64,000 nucleotides of DNA from Symbiodinium natans (taxonomy: Eukaryota; Sar; Dinophyceae; Suessiales; Symbiodiniaceae), in the NCBI GenBank assembly GCA_905221605.1, contig CAJNDS010002845.1, positions 656,713 through 720,712 on the forward strand, written 5' to 3'. Positions 35,401 to 47,514 of this stretch are shown here, piece by piece; the first letter of the stretch is position 1; the number at the start of each line of letters is the position of its first letter. Under the pieces are notes generated by a model that searched no databases, had not been told where the DNA came from, and saw only the letters and a program-made list of their open reading frames with translations. The translations under genes and the position numbers were made by a program.

Positions 35401-36450
35401 ACCATGCACGTCTGCCCAAACCTACCCCCCCCCCCCCCCCTTAAGGCAGCACACTGCAGGAAGCAAATCGCTTAAGCTCTCATTGTTTGCCCTGAAATTC
35501 CAAGTCAGCTCAGCCAGCTCCGAGGGCTGTGAGGGGGTGTTGCACAATTTGATGATTATTAGGCCGGTTAGGCTACGTTCGGTCACTCTTATAACACCCA
35601 AATCCACGGGTTTGTTTGGCGCGGTGCGCTCCAGCCAAGCTCGTCTCAGGCCGACGCGGTGGATGCTAAATTGCTTTATGTTCTTTTGTATTCTTCCAGA
35701 CTATATTTTTTTATCTTCGCTCCCGGTGTCGAATGCAAGCCTCTGCGAGGCCAACTGAGACCGGCCGTGACCGCTTACGCCAAGACTCTGGAGATCTTCG
35801 CGCAGAAGACCAGCGAGGTCTCATTGGGGAACATTTTTGGAGAGCCGGCACGGAATCGAGGTTTTTTTCTTGTCGAAGCCAAGAGGGCTTCGACCAAACT
35901 TTCGAAGCCCATACTTCCCCCTGCAAGGAGTGTTTGGCAGAAATACCAGAAGTGCCGAGTGACCTGGCACAACTTTCTTCTTAGACTTCGGGGCACATGG
36001 CGTGTGATTTGATGGGCTAATAGGCACTTCGAGGCAAGCCGAAATCACGAAACGCTCGTCACACCACGTGGCAACTCGAGGTCGTGAGCGATTAGATCAG
36101 CTGCAGGGACAGGCGCGGGAACGAGTTTGCAGTCGGATTCCCAAGTGGGGCTGCAGAGATGGAGATTTTGGGGTTGGCTTGACATCTCGAATGCCTGGGA
36201 GAGGGAGAAAGAAAGAGGTTGGCTTGCTTATTTATTCAATATGGAGGCTTAGGAAGAAGCACCATACTCTTGCTTAGCTCAAAAAGGTTGAGGTCAGAGG
36301 CTTAAAGTTGACCCTTAGCCTTCTACAGTCACAAGAAGTTTCTGCATGACTGATCCACCAATTCTGCACAGAGATTGTAGGGCTTTGCCAGGTCAAAGCT
36401 GAGTTGGCTCAGTTGCTCGCTATAGCAGAGCAAGCGAAGGCCATGTCCCG
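32492..36450 (+). CDS. TPR protein, second module (kinesin-light-chain-like TPRs)
   Basis: Exons in phase: 32492-32527 (EEEAEQQRLQRS), 33057-33113 (ARALVTAGNVESALPLLAE), 33406-33453 (ARSAARAAGAKREEIN), 34093-34129 (EREALSNAQNNLG), 34315-34395 (GRLDKAGTAFNEAYRLSTN), 34634-34681 (LLAQGKAQEARSLSA), 35237-35329 (ALEIAQRILGENHASLALA, LALARCLRAEG), 35750-35817 (LRPAVTAYAKTLEIFAQKTS) and probably 36392 to about 36450 (VKAELAQLLAIAEQAKAMSR). Donors: GC at 32528, 33114, 33454, 34130 and 34682; GT at 34396, 35330 and 35818. The 'ALEI..ILGE.HA..A...LA......G....A' pattern is typical of kinesin-light-chain/NPHP3-type TPRs, which act as protein-binding solenoids. One joining exon between 31075 and 32491 may be missing; a frame near 32150-32200 is a candidate. 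No stop codon was identified. Confidence 0.7.
35426..35442. repeat. Poly-C run
   Basis: About 17 C residues inside the TPR-gene intron 35330-35749. Confidence 0.85.
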
Positions 36451-36459
36451 AGTGTGTTT

Positions 36460-39400
36460 GTCCGTGCTTGCTTGTCCCTGCTTCTGCGCGGCACCCGCGG
36501 CACATCATCTGGGGATGAAACGTCCATCCCGGGGTCGTGGTTCACAGGTAAACCTGCGCTGGAACCCGGTCTCGGATTTCAAGTTTTGGTATGGACACGG
36601 ACCTGTGATCTCAAGTCATCGAGCCTTGAGAGCATAGGAGTGGGCTTGACAGTGTTGTTGCAAGGTACCTGTAACAGGAACGACTTGCTAGGACTCCGCG
36701 AGTTAATCAGTGCTCTCCTCCGTTTTGCAAGACCGCGTAGTCATGAAGAACACTTGTCAGTACTGATCGGCGTTGCCTTCCGGAGGCCAACATGGGTTCC
36801 GCATCCGCGACCAGTGACGGTGCTGCAGCAACTGGCAGTGGGGGGTATGTGGAGCACTCTCCTGCAGCGTAGGTTGGTCAGCTGGGGCAAAATGCTCGTC
36901 ATGGACACAGCCGTCGGCCTAGCTCTGCAACGAGTAACGAGCATCTACGACTGTAAACAGTGTTCTTTGGACAGCAACAACCTTGATCATGATGAGATGT
37001 CCGGGACCATCACAAGTTATCAATGATGCATTAGGAGCCAACCTAGAACCCGAGACCACGACGACAGCACACAGCAAGTGTTGCTCAATGAGGGGCACGC
37101 TCCAAGGCCCAAAAGCGACGACGCTTCCTCGTCGGACGCACAAACTTAGCCTTGCTGGCAGTCAGGTTACCACAAGCAAGTCTCCTTCAAGTTGCTAGTC
37201 TAGCCACTGCAACAGCGGAGGAACCCACACGCTTGTTATTGGATGTTGCAGAAGCCCCAGTCTGACCTGGCATGCGAGCCTCCTCCCCAAAGCGAATCGT
37301 CATGCAGACGTGTGCACCCGAATGTCCCTGGTTTCACCAGCTCAGTGGATAGACTGCCCTGCGAAGGGCGTGACAAAGACAGATCGGCAGTTCGGGATCA
37401 AATCAAGGGCATGAACACGGCATCAGTTACTATTTGATCAGATCAGAGCCCAGAGATTCGGACAGGCCCGATGCGGGAACAAAAGATGCGGAGCGCACAC
37501 TTTTCGGGATCTTTTCGGGCTTCTCATCTTTCTAAGGGCTTTGACATGCTTTGACTAAAGTTGTAGCATTCTATGGCATTCTGCGTGGAAGTTGGGTGCC
37601 CCGAGCTGGTGAGTTTGTGTTCGGGCTGGCCTATGCAAACTCCAACAAGCCCAGCTTCTTGATGAACTGGGGTTGCTTCCACATCCAACTTATGCCGCTT
37701 GTAGAGAATGTGTGACATGTGCAAAGGCCGAAACGAAACACTCGTCTGAAGGCCCAGGACAGGAACTTCAAGCAGCTTGATGGCAGGACTTCTTCCAGGC
37801 GCCGGCGTAGCCGATGCTGTGGGCTTCGAGTTGAGGTTTATCTCTCAGGTTGGAGAAGAAGCGATGTCAGGGCTGATAAGGCCTGCTACGGCCGACTTCA
37901 TTGGTCCCAGGTGCTGTTGCTGTTGTAGGTGTGGCACCGCCGTGAGAAAGGGAAGCAGTAGGTCTGGTAGTCTTTTCTATTACGCTGATTTCAGAAGTAC
38001 GAAAGGCTGGATTAGCTTCCCTGTCAACGCTTGAGCCCGTCGCAGTACGGACGGTTGCCTGTCTTGTCAGAGTGTGAAGTCCTGCTGTTTTGGGCATGTG
38101 ATGTAATTCGCAGCCGCTGCAGTACCGAACTTACATGTACAGAGAGGATGATGTCTCAAGGCCACACGAAGCATAGAAACGGCACTGAGAACCCTTGCAG
38201 TCCTAGTGCTCCATAAGAGCTAGAATCAGCTAGAAAGTGCAGAGTCTGAGATATCTCCATGGGCACTTTGGAAAGTAGCGGCGGCTCAAACCTTAGCCCT
38301 TAGGCAGCCCAGAAACCACATTGGGGCAGCCTCCACCTTCAGAACTTCAGCTCGACCCCCCTCTTAGCCCAACCCCCCAACCCATAAACTCCATGTGCCA
38401 TCAGACTCCATGCCATCAGAGTCGTTTTCCTAGCGCCCGTGGCCTTTGTCATGGACTCATCCTTTGCGCAGAGCCCTGGCGTGAAGGGTCTTGCCATGTG
38501 AGCTGTTGATGCTTGTGGGGCGTTCATGTCAAAAGTCTTGAGATGCCTAGTGCTCAGTAGTGCACATGCCCCCGCCCCGCGGACCGGCGACTTTCCAGCC
38601 TCCTACGCAGCTGCATAAGCTTGAGTCTTAATGTCTTCTTGTGACGTTCGCCTTTTGCCTGATATTGCCAGGTTTCATGCTCGTGTGTATGTGTTTAGCA
38701 CCATGCACTACTTAGCTGTCTCGCCAGCGTCTACCTGCAGTTTGCTGTTTGCATGGCGATTTAGCAGAGCAGGCAACAGGTGCTCCATGCCGCGTCTACA
38801 TTGTGTATCTCTAGAACACCATTTTTTTGAGTCTACCTGTACTCTTTGCCACAACCGTTTCGGTCGCACTGTTTGGTCCAGAGCAGATTCACATACCCAT
38901 AGAATCCAGCATCTCTGTGGGGATGACCTCATCGGTGCTATGGGTCTAGAGCTCGGTATGTTAAGGAGAATGCCGCGCCCAGTATCGTGAAACTGCCGGC
39001 ACCGTAATTACAGTAGCCTGATCCACCAAGCCTTTTCAACCGACAAAAAGCACTTCTTTCGGATTCTGAACCAGAGGCCTGGGCTGTTATGTAATATGCT
39101 CTACGTGTTTCACGGTGGCTTCCAAAAAAAAACGTCTCCCTGGCGATACCTGCCTGAAATTGTAGCATGTACTTGCATGGAAAACGCGTCAACACCGTGG
39201 TGGCTGCTACAGCCACATAGGCGAGGTTTCTGCAGGTTCTACACAGCTACTTCAAACGCAGCGTCTACTTGGGGATTCGCATTCCTTGATGCATTTTTCT
39301 GCGATTGATGCCATTTTTCTGCTATGCAGCGTCTACTTGGGATGATGCATATTCTCACCGGGTGAGGCAAGATAACTCTACCCCTTGTAGGAACCACCAG

Positions 39401-41210
39401 ACATGGTCATCTTCAATGTAACCCTGTTTTCCTCGCAGCCACGTATAACATGAGCCACCTTCCAGCTGTAAGAGCCCAAGAGATTACCTCATAAGGTTAT
39501 TTTCGTCTTTGCAAGGCCCTGCATGAGAACGGCGTTTAAAATCGGTGAGGAAATTGCCAGCCAAGGTTTCGGAGTGCGCTCAGCGGCCCATTTACGGGGC
39601 ATCCCGCACAAGCCGTGCCATCTCCAGGCCATTTTCGGACCTTGAACCTGAATGACGTAAGCTCAACTGAGATTTTCTGCTGCACTTTCGAGGTACGTTC
39701 TCCTATGTTCTCCTGAACCGTTTATCGATTGCCGGTCAGTGCCATGCAATGCATCGTGAGTGTCAGCTAGGTACGTGGCAACCAAAAACCAAGCGAGAAA
39801 ACGCCCAACAACAGCAAGCCCTACGTAAAACCCCAAACTGTTTTGGACCAGAGTCTGAGGTCTTCAAGCCATGCCTTAGTTTCGGGCACTGCGCTTTTCA
39901 TGCCAGGGTTTTGCAGAACCCTTGTCATCTCCAGGCTCTGAAAATCGTTGACATAGATCTACTATGATCTGCTCAACTAGCGTGGTTATCACATATCTTA
40001 TTAGCGAGGTGATGACCCTGGGACCCGTGCGCGCAGCAGACTCCAGCGCCATGTTACTGGGGGCCTCCGCGCTCAGCGCCTCGGCAGTTGAATGGGTCCG
40101 AGGGGTTCGAGGGGTTCGTGCACTTTGCATGGGACCATGCCTCGGGTTCTTGGGGTACTGGTTGCGTTGCATGAACTTGTTTGGCGAGGCACGGTTAGGC
40201 AAGATGTTTCAGATGGGAGTTTGCACTGTTCAAGCTTCCTGCTCACAGGTCACGAGGCCACAGCCGTGGGCGAAGCCGTAGCTACGAGGCCTTGACTGTG
40301 CGAGCAATCATGCCTGGTGGGTGGGATTTCCAAAACGTTCCTTGCTTCGGACTGCTTTGGAGGCGCCCCCTTGGCATCGCTCACGGAGCGCCAGCCGAGT
40401 GCGGAGTTCTTCTCGAGGGCGGGATCCAATCCCCAGCGATCTTTGGCATTGTTTGAGCTGTGGGCTTCTGGCGGCCATGTTCTTGAGTAGGGCTCGCTGA
40501 TTCATCTCTCTTCGGCGGTAGCTTCAGAGTCCCAAATCTAAGCAGAGAGTCGAAACCCAAGGCAACTGATTCTGGAAAAGATTCATGTGGCAGTGAGCCA
40601 TCTAGAATCTACCGGCACGGCGGTGACCAGCATACCCAGGAACCATTCCTCCGTCATGCCCAAGCACGAGCAGACTGGACGCAAATGGTCGGCGATGAGG
40701 CCGAGCCTCGCAGGTCAAGCCTGGGGTTTTCAATCTGACACAAATCTCAAAGGCTTATGCCGTTATGCCTATCAGTCGTCCCGAGTGGGGACGAAAGAAG
40801 GCCCAGCAGAGCCCATGGCATCCCTGTCATCGTATGGAGCAAAACATGTAGCGAACACCCCCCCCCTCACCCCCAAAAAATGGGACCATCAGAGTTTTAC
40901 CGAACTTTCCATGTCAAGTTGCCCTTTGCTTGAAGAGCGTGCTGCTGCCGAGCGGTTTCAAGTTGCCAGGACTTGTACCGACAGCCTCAGCGCAGGCCTG
41001 GCTGAGATTTGCGAGGACAACCAGTCATATAAAGGTGCAAGGGAAGGATGCTGCGAAGAACATCAAAACCGAACAGTGTTGTGGGAAGACGAGCTGTTTA
41101 AGGGGCTTTCAGCAGAACGTCCAAGAACCTGTGCAAAGAGATCCCCGCGAGAGCAGGCTGACGTTGGGCCACTTTGTGGCTTGCGACCCTGCACCTGCCG
41201 ATGCTTATCT
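36460..41210. other. No convincing gene
   Basis: Several short frames look mildly protein-like: 36796-36870 (+, starts MGSASATSDG), 40600-40720 (+) and 40925-41020 (+, LEERAAAERFQVARTCTD). None matches a family I recognise and competing frames are equally open. The 3' end of the TPR gene may extend into the left part. Confidence 0.4.
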
Positions 41211-41229
41211 GCAACTTGGGGGGCTTGTG

Positions 41230-41830
41230 TTTCGCTGAGGGCTGGGTTTTTTTTGCCACCCGTAGGGTTTTTTTTAGACCCTTTTTCGAAGGCTGTTTCT
41301 GCGCCCTGGGCCGGCCTCCTGGTCGCCCCCCTCGTGGACAGGGTCCGAAAAAAGCCCTCCTCGCCAACCCACGGCTTTTTCTATCCCCTGCCATGCACCC
41401 AGGACGAGAAAAAACCTCGCCCTGCCTTGATAGGGCTTTAATTCCGCCCTGCGCAGCCCGGACCCAGCCTCCCGTGCCACCTACACGTCCCGATAAAAAC
41501 CCTTCTCGACCCGACGGTGGGCTTTCAACGGGCCACTCTTGACGCCCCATGTCCCGAAAAAAGCCTTCTCGACCCAACTGCGGGCTTTTTTTGGATCACT
41601 GCACGAGCCCTTTGGCCGGACAGGTCTCAAAAAAAGCCCCCCACCCTTCGCCAACGGGATGCAAAGGGCCCCCTTAATGGCTTCAAACGCGCTTCGGGGG
41701 CACAGGGCCAGAATGAAGCCCCAGGGGGAGCGGAAAACATCCTATAGGCCTAGGAGGGCTTTTTTCACGCCCCGTGAAGGCTCTCTTTACGTCCTGTTTG
41801 AGCCTCAGGGCCTCTCCAGGACCTTTTGCT
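41230..41830. repeat. Degenerate array of GAAAAAAGCC / GGGCTTTTTT motifs
   Basis: Segments such as 'cccgaaaaaagccttctcga' and 'gggctttttt' recur roughly every 60-70 bp, mixed with GC-rich spacers. The same motif (g(c/t)gaaaaaagccc) reappears at about 44305 and at 49075-49190, on both sides of the satellite block. Confidence 0.6.
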
Positions 41831-41851
41831 ACTTCATACAATTGGCCCCTT

Positions 41852-41902
41852 CTGAGTGAGTGAGTGAAAGAAAGAAAGAACGAAAGGAAAGAAAGAAGGA
41901 AT
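41852..41902. repeat. GTGA / GAAA tetranucleotide microsatellite
   Basis: Tandem gtga units turning into gaaa units with scattered substitutions. Confidence 0.85.
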
Positions 41903-41983
41903 GGAAAAAACGCAGAGGGGCCTACCCGGGTCTCGGGGTTTGAGGCTTTCGGGAGTTTGTGGCGAGGGGGGGTTCAAGTCGTA

Positions 41984-42480
41984 CGAACCCATCGTGCGAG
42001 GATTGTGTCTGCAGATGGGGGGGGGCTGCGCCCCCCCCCAACCCCCCCTGCTTTTTCCAGGCTGCCACCCATTTTAAGTGTACAGTCTTTTCAAAGACAT
42101 GATGCGAGTATGTGTTTGCAAAGCCGTGCAGTTCTTTCAAAAAAACCTGATGCGACCTGTGTGTTTGCAAATGGGGGGGGGGCTGCGCCACCCCCCCCTC
42201 CCCAATCCCCCCGCTCTTTTTTTAGATGCACAGAGCTTTGAAAGAACATTTTGTCTCAAAGCCATCATGCGACGTCGTGGTTGCAAACCGGGGAAGGGGT
42301 GTTTGAGTCGTGCGAACTCAGCACGCGAACATTGTGTTTACAAATGGGGGGGGGCTACAACCTCGCCCCCGCTTTTTTTAAGGCTGCCGCCCATTTTAAG
42401 CCGTACAGTCTTTTTCAAACACATGCTGCGAGGATTGTGTCTGCAAGTTGGCGGGGCTGCACTCCCCCCAGCCGCTGCAA
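41984..42480. repeat. Diverged copies of the G-run/C-run hairpin repeat
   Basis: Four to five diverged units of 100-160 bp, each with a G-run, a CTGCG-like loop and a C-run, followed by a T-rich stretch and a segment resembling 'gcgaggattgtgtttgcaaatgg'. They resemble the better-conserved array at 44.4-48.3 kb. Translated frames here (poly-Pro/Gly) are artefacts. Confidence 0.8.
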
Positions 42481-42518
42481 ACTCGGAAATGCTGCTCAGT
42501 ATTTGCGACCTCTGGACA

Positions 42519-42690
42519 CGCACAAATGCTGCTATTTACAGTATATGCAGCCTGTGGCAACGCAGAAATGCCGCTATTCACAGTATTTGCAGACTTTGGC
42601 AACGCAGAAATGCTGTGATAAACAGTATTTCCGCCTTTGCAAACGCAGAAATGTTTCAATTTGCAGCACTCGCAGCCGAACCAAGAACCA
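42519..42690. repeat. 42-bp tandem repeat (CGCAGAAATG...)
   Basis: Four units, three of which carry cgcagaaatg (starting near 42561, 42603 and 42644), followed by a 'cagtatttgcagcctttggcaa'-type second half. Confidence 0.85.
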
Positions 42691-42779
42691 AGGCCGAGCC
42701 ACACCTTTGCAAGGGAAACATGGCCGAGCGCTTTGCAACAAAAACCTCCGCTCATGTATGAAGTTGGGGTCGACAAGAA

Positions 42780-43465
42780 AAGATTTACTTCTCCCACAAT
42801 TAAGGACATCCAGTCTTTCAAAATTTCAAATTTCGAAATGTTTTGAAAATTTGAAAGTTTGAACTTCTCACACTTTCAAACTTGCAAAATTTCGAAAATA
42901 TTTAAAGGCGAGCATATGTGAAATTTTGAAAGTTTGAAATTCCAAAATTTCAAAAGTTGCTAAAATTTAAAAAGTTCGGGAATCTTCCCAGGCAATATTT
43001 TCCAACTTTCAAGATTCTAAATCTTCAAAAAAGTTTTAAAGGCGAAGATTTTTGAAATATTTAAGGTTTGAGAATCCAAGTTTTCAAAATTTCAAAATCC
43101 CAAAAAAGTTTGTAAAGGCGAAGATTGTTGACAATTTGAAAGTTTGAAATTCTCAGACTTTCAAGAGTTTTGAAATTTTGAAAGTTTGAAATTGAAACTT
43201 TCAAAATTTCAAAAGTTTTTAAAAATTAAAAAGTTCGGGAAACTTACCGGACAGTTTTTTCCAGTTTTCAAGATTTCAAATTTTCAAAAATGTTTTAAAG
43301 GCGAACATTTTTGAAATTTTGAAAGTTTGAATATCCAATCTTTCCCTGTTTCAACATTTGAAGAAAGTTTTTAAGGCGAAAATCTTTTAAAATTTGAAAG
43401 TTTGAAATTCTCACACTTTCAAACTTTCAAAATTTCAAAAACATTTCAAAAGGCGAACATTTTCG
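42780..43465. repeat. AT-rich AAATTTTGAAAGTTTGAA array
   Basis: Strongly AT-rich tract built from short forms of 'ttgaaagtttgaaatt' and its complement, punctuated by aaaggcga near 42903, 43038, 43116, 43298, 43372 and 43449. It contrasts sharply with the GC-rich sequence on both sides. No coding potential. Confidence 0.85.
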
Positions 43466-43735
43466 TATGGAGGGAAGGCCCGGGCTCGTAATTTAGTATT
43501 GGGGGAAGCCCGGGCTCGTGATTTTGTATTGGGAGGAGGCCCGGGCTCGTAATTTTTTGTTGGGGGGAGGCCCGGGCTCGTAATTTAGTATTGGGGGCAG
43601 GCCCGGGCTCGTAACTTCGGGCTCGTAATTTAGCATTGGTGGGAGCCTCGCGCTCGTAACTTAGTATCGGGAGGCGGCCCGGGCTCGTAATGAAGTATTG
43701 GGGGGAGGCCCTTGCTCGTAATAGTATTGGGAGGA
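43466..43735. repeat. GCCCGGGCTCGTAA minisatellite, about 34-bp unit
   Basis: About eight degenerate copies of a unit with cccgggctcgtaa followed by tt(t)agtattggggg. The CCCGGG palindrome is present in most copies. Confidence 0.85.
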
Positions 43736-43744
43736 GGATTCGAA

Positions 43745-44045
43745 TAGTTTGAATGGTTTGGGGGCTTTTCCTATCCCTTAGGATTTGTTGGGCTGCGGTG
43801 GGAAGCAAAGGCCAAGAGGCCATCCTATCGCTTAGGACTTTTGGGTTGCGGTGGGAAGCAAAGGTTCAGAGGCCCTCCTATTCCTTGGGATTTTTGGGAC
43901 TGCGATGGGAAACAAAGGCCCAGAGGCCCTCCTATCCCTTGGGATTTTTTGGGGCTGCGGTGGGAAGCAAAGGGCAAGAGGCCATCCTATCGCTTAGGAC
44001 TTTTTGGGCTGCGGTGGGAAGCAAAGGCCCGGAGGCGACTAGCCG
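43745..44045. repeat. About 56-bp minisatellite (CTGCGGTGGGAAGCAAAGG)
   Basis: Five copies of 'cctatcccttaggattttt' plus 'ctgcggtgggaagcaaagg' plus an 'aggcc' end, with a few substitutions each. Confidence 0.9.
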
Positions 44046-44379
44046 ACAAAACAATCCTAAGCCACAGTAATAGCATTTTTCATGAAAGTGAGTTCTTGCA
44101 ATTTCGGAAAACAACGGCGGGGAGTCGTCTTGAAGCCGGACAACTCATTTTTGGACAGGCTCGCCTCGCTGCCAGCTTTTGCGGGAAGCCGCTTCGGAAC
44201 AAAAAATAGGCTTTTTCATAGATTCCCAAAAGTCTGCAATCACGCTGACTCTGTACTTTTTTCGCTTAGAATCAGCAAAAACAGCAAGTTTGCTCAAAAA
44301 AATCGGGGTGTAAAAAAGCCCTGCCCTCTCATAGGGGGTTTAGGTTTCGGAGGCGTGCGACCGGGCAACAGCCAGATTA

Positions 44380-45820
44380 TTGAGTCCCCGCCGCTTCTTT
44401 TAAGCCGTACCAAGCTTGCTTCAAAGCCCAAGAAACTAGTTGAAAAAAAGAAAAAAACATCGTGTGAGCAATGTGTTTGCAAATGGGGGGGGGCTGCGCC
44501 CCCCCCAACCCCCGCGCTTTTTTTAGCCGCGCAGAGCGTGCCTCAAAGCCCAAGAAACTTGTTGACGCCCATCGTGTGAGCAGGGTGTTTGCAAGTGGGG
44601 CGGGGGGGGGGTGCGCCCCCCAACCCCTCCCCGTTCTTTTAAGCCAAGAAACTAGTTGAAAAAACATCGCGTGAGCATTGTGTTTGCAAATGGGGGGGAG
44701 CTGCCCCCCCCCCCCCCCCCCCCCCCAACGCTTTTTTTGTTAAAGCCGTGCAGAGCGTGCTTCAAGCCCAAGAAACTTGTTGACACCCATTATGTGAGCA
44801 GGTGTTTGCAAATGGGGGGGGCGCTGCGCCCCCCCCCCACCCCCCCCCGCTTTCTAACAGGCAAAAGCGTGCGAAGCGTTTTAAGCCGTGCAAAGCGTGC
44901 TTCAAAGCTGTGAAGCCCAATCACATTGCGTTCAAATGGGGGGGGGGGCTGGGCCGCCCCCCCCGCATCTTGTTTTTAGCCGTGCAGAGCGTGCTTCAAA
45001 AGCCCAAGAACTTTTTTGACACCCATCAGTGAGCAGGGTGTTTGCAAGTGGGGGGGGCCAGCCCCCCCCCGCTTCTTTAAGCCGTAACCAAGCGTGCTTC
45101 AAAATCCCAAGAACCTAGTTGAGAGAAAAAAAAAAACATCGTGTGGCATTGTGTGGGGCTGCGCCCCCCCCCCCCCCCCAATCCCCCCGCTTTTTTTGCC
45201 GTGCAGAGCGCGCTTCAAAGCCCAAGACAAGAAACTTTTTGACGCCCATCATGTGAGCAGGGTGTTTGCAAGTGGGGGGGGCTGCGCCCCCCCCCAACCC
45301 CCCCCGCCTCTCTTAGGCCGTACCAAGCGTGCTTCAAAGCCCAAGAAACTAGTTGAGAAAAAAAAACATCGTGTGAGCATTGTGTTTGCCGGGGGGGGCT
45401 GCGCCCCCCCCAACCCCCGCGCTTTTTTTTTTTTTTTTGCCGTGCAGAGCGTGCTTCAGAGCCCAAGAAACTTGTTGACACCCATCATGTGAGCAGGGTG
45501 TTTGCAAGTGGGGGGGGGCTGCGGCCCCCCCCCCCCCCAACCCAAGCGTGCTTCAAAGCCCAAGAAACTAGTTGAGGAAAAAAACATCGTGTGAGCATTG
45601 AGTTTGCAGATGGGGGGGGCTTGCGCCCCCCCCAACCCCCCCGCTTTTTTTTTAGCCGTGCAGAGCGCGCTTCAAAGCCCAAGAAACTTGTTGACACCCA
45701 TCATGTGAGCAGGGTGTTTGCAAGTGGGGGGGGCTGCGCCCCCAGCCCCCCCCGCTTCTTTTAAGCCGTACCAAGCGTGCTTCAAAGCCCAAGAAACTAG
45801 TTGAAAAAAAAAAACATCGT
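44380..45820. repeat. Alternating A/B G-run/C-run hairpin repeat array (left part)
   Basis: Units of about 110-120 bp. Each has 'gcttcaaagcccaagaaact', a variable segment, 'tttgcaaatggg', a G-run, CTGCG, a C-run and a T-run. Two unit types alternate. Type A carries cttgttgacacccatcatg and 'gagcagggtg'; type B carries ctagttgaaaaaaacatcg and 'gagcattgtg'. The G-run/CTGCG/C-run core can fold into a hairpin. Translated frames in this array are artefacts. Confidence 0.92.
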
Positions 45821-47514
45821 TTCGACAGCCAGACTATAGCATCCTTTCTGACGCAAGACCGTGATGTCTAGGGGGTTTAGTGTCGGAAGGCATGCGACCG
45901 GGCAACAGCCAGATTATTGATTATTGCATCACTATTGCATCATTGCTGAGGCAAGACCATGATGTCTAGGGTTCAGGCTAGCATGCTCACGGGAGCTGCA
46001 AGTAGGCGAGCTCAGAACGCAGAGTCATGAGCAAGGACCTGACGACAGCCAGACTATGGCATCGTTTCTGACACAAGACCGTGATGTCTAGGGGGTTTAG
46101 GGTTCGGAAGGCATGCCAGATTATTGCGTCATTATTGAGGCAAGACCATGATGTCTAGGGTTTAGGTTTAGGTTTGGGAAGCATGCTCACGGGAGCTGCG
46201 AGTAGGTGAGGTCAGAACGCAGAGTCATGAGCAAGGACCTGACGACAGCCAGACTATTGCATCATTTCTGGCGCAAGACCGTGATGTCTAGGGGGTTTAG
46301 GTTTCGGAGGCGTGCGACCGGGCAACAGCCAGATTATTGGCAAGACCATGATGTCTAGGGTGTAGGTTTAGGGTTGGGAAGGATGCTCACGGGAGCTGCG
46401 AGTAGGTGAGGTCAGAACGCAGGGTCATGAGCAAGGACCTGACGACAGCCAGACTATTGCATCATTTCTGACGCAAGACCGTGATGTCTCGGGGTTTAGG
46501 GTTCGGAAGGCATGCGACCGGGCAACAGCCAGATCATTGCGTCATTGCTGAGGCAAGACCATGATGTCTAGGGTTTAGGCTTATTAGGGTTTGGGAAGCA
46601 TGCTCACGGGAGCTGCGAGTAGGTGAGCTCAGAACGCAGAGTCATGAGCAAGGACCTGACGACAGCCAGACTATGGCATCGTTTCTGACACAAGACCGTG
46701 ATGTCTAGGGGGTTTAGGGTTCGGAAGGCATGCCAGATTATTGCGTCATTATTGAGGCAAGACCATGATGTCTAGGGTTTAGGTTTAGGTTTGGGAAGCA
46801 TGCTCACGGGAGCTGCGAGTAGGTGAGGTCAGAACGCAGAGTCATGAGCAAGGACCTGACGACAGCCAGACTATTGCATCATTTCTGGCGCAAGACCGTG
46901 ATGTCTAGGGGGTTTAGGTTTCGGAGGCGTGCGACCGGGCAACAGCCAGATTATTGGCAAGACCATGATGTCTAGGGTGTAGGTTTAGGGTTGGGAAGGA
47001 TGCTCACGGGAGCTGCGAGTAGGTGAGGTCAGAACGCAGGGTCATGAGCAAGGACCTGACGACAGCCAGACTATTGCATTATTTCTGACGCAAGACCGTG
47101 ATGTCTAGGGGTTTAGGGTTCGGAAGGCATGCGACCGGGCAACAGCCAGATTTCTGCGTCATTGCTGAGGCAAGACCATGATGTCTAGGGTTTAGGCTTA
47201 TTAGGGGTTGGGAAGCATGCTCACGGGAGCTGCGAGTAGGTGAGCTCAGAACGCAGAGTCATGAGCAAGGGCCTGACGACAGCCAGACTATGGCATCGTT
47301 TCTGACACAAGACCGTGATGTCTAGGGGGTTTAGGGGTCGGAAGGCATGCCAGATTATTGCGTCATGATTGAGGCAAGACCATGATAGGGTTTAGGTTTA
47401 GGTTTGGGAAGCATGCTCACGGGAGCTGCGAGTAGGTGAGGTCAGAACGCAGAGTCATGAGCAAGGACCTGACGACAGCCAGACTATTGCATCATTTCTG
47501 GCGCAAGACCGTGA
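45821..47514. repeat. 200-bp satellite with a 617-bp higher-order period
   Basis: Monomers begin with gacgacagccagactat at 46041, 46241, 46441, 46658, 46858, 47058, 47275 and 47471, giving spacings of 200, 200, 217, 200, 200, 217 and 196. Three different monomers form a 617-bp unit that repeats. A partial unit precedes 46041. Each monomer contains 'caagaccgtgatgtctaggg', a telomere-like 'ggtttagg' segment and 'gctcacgggagctgcgagta'. It splits the hairpin array with clean junctions near 45820 and 47514. Confidence 0.93.

Noticed and set aside
40587-41441. 284-codon open frame on the plus strand
   Set aside because: It runs into the GAAAAAAGCC repeat array and a competing frame is equally open. 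No domain recognised.
45821-47514. Regular repeats considered as a CRISPR array
   Set aside because: Monomers are 200 bp with no unique spacers, and the surrounding genes are eukaryotic.
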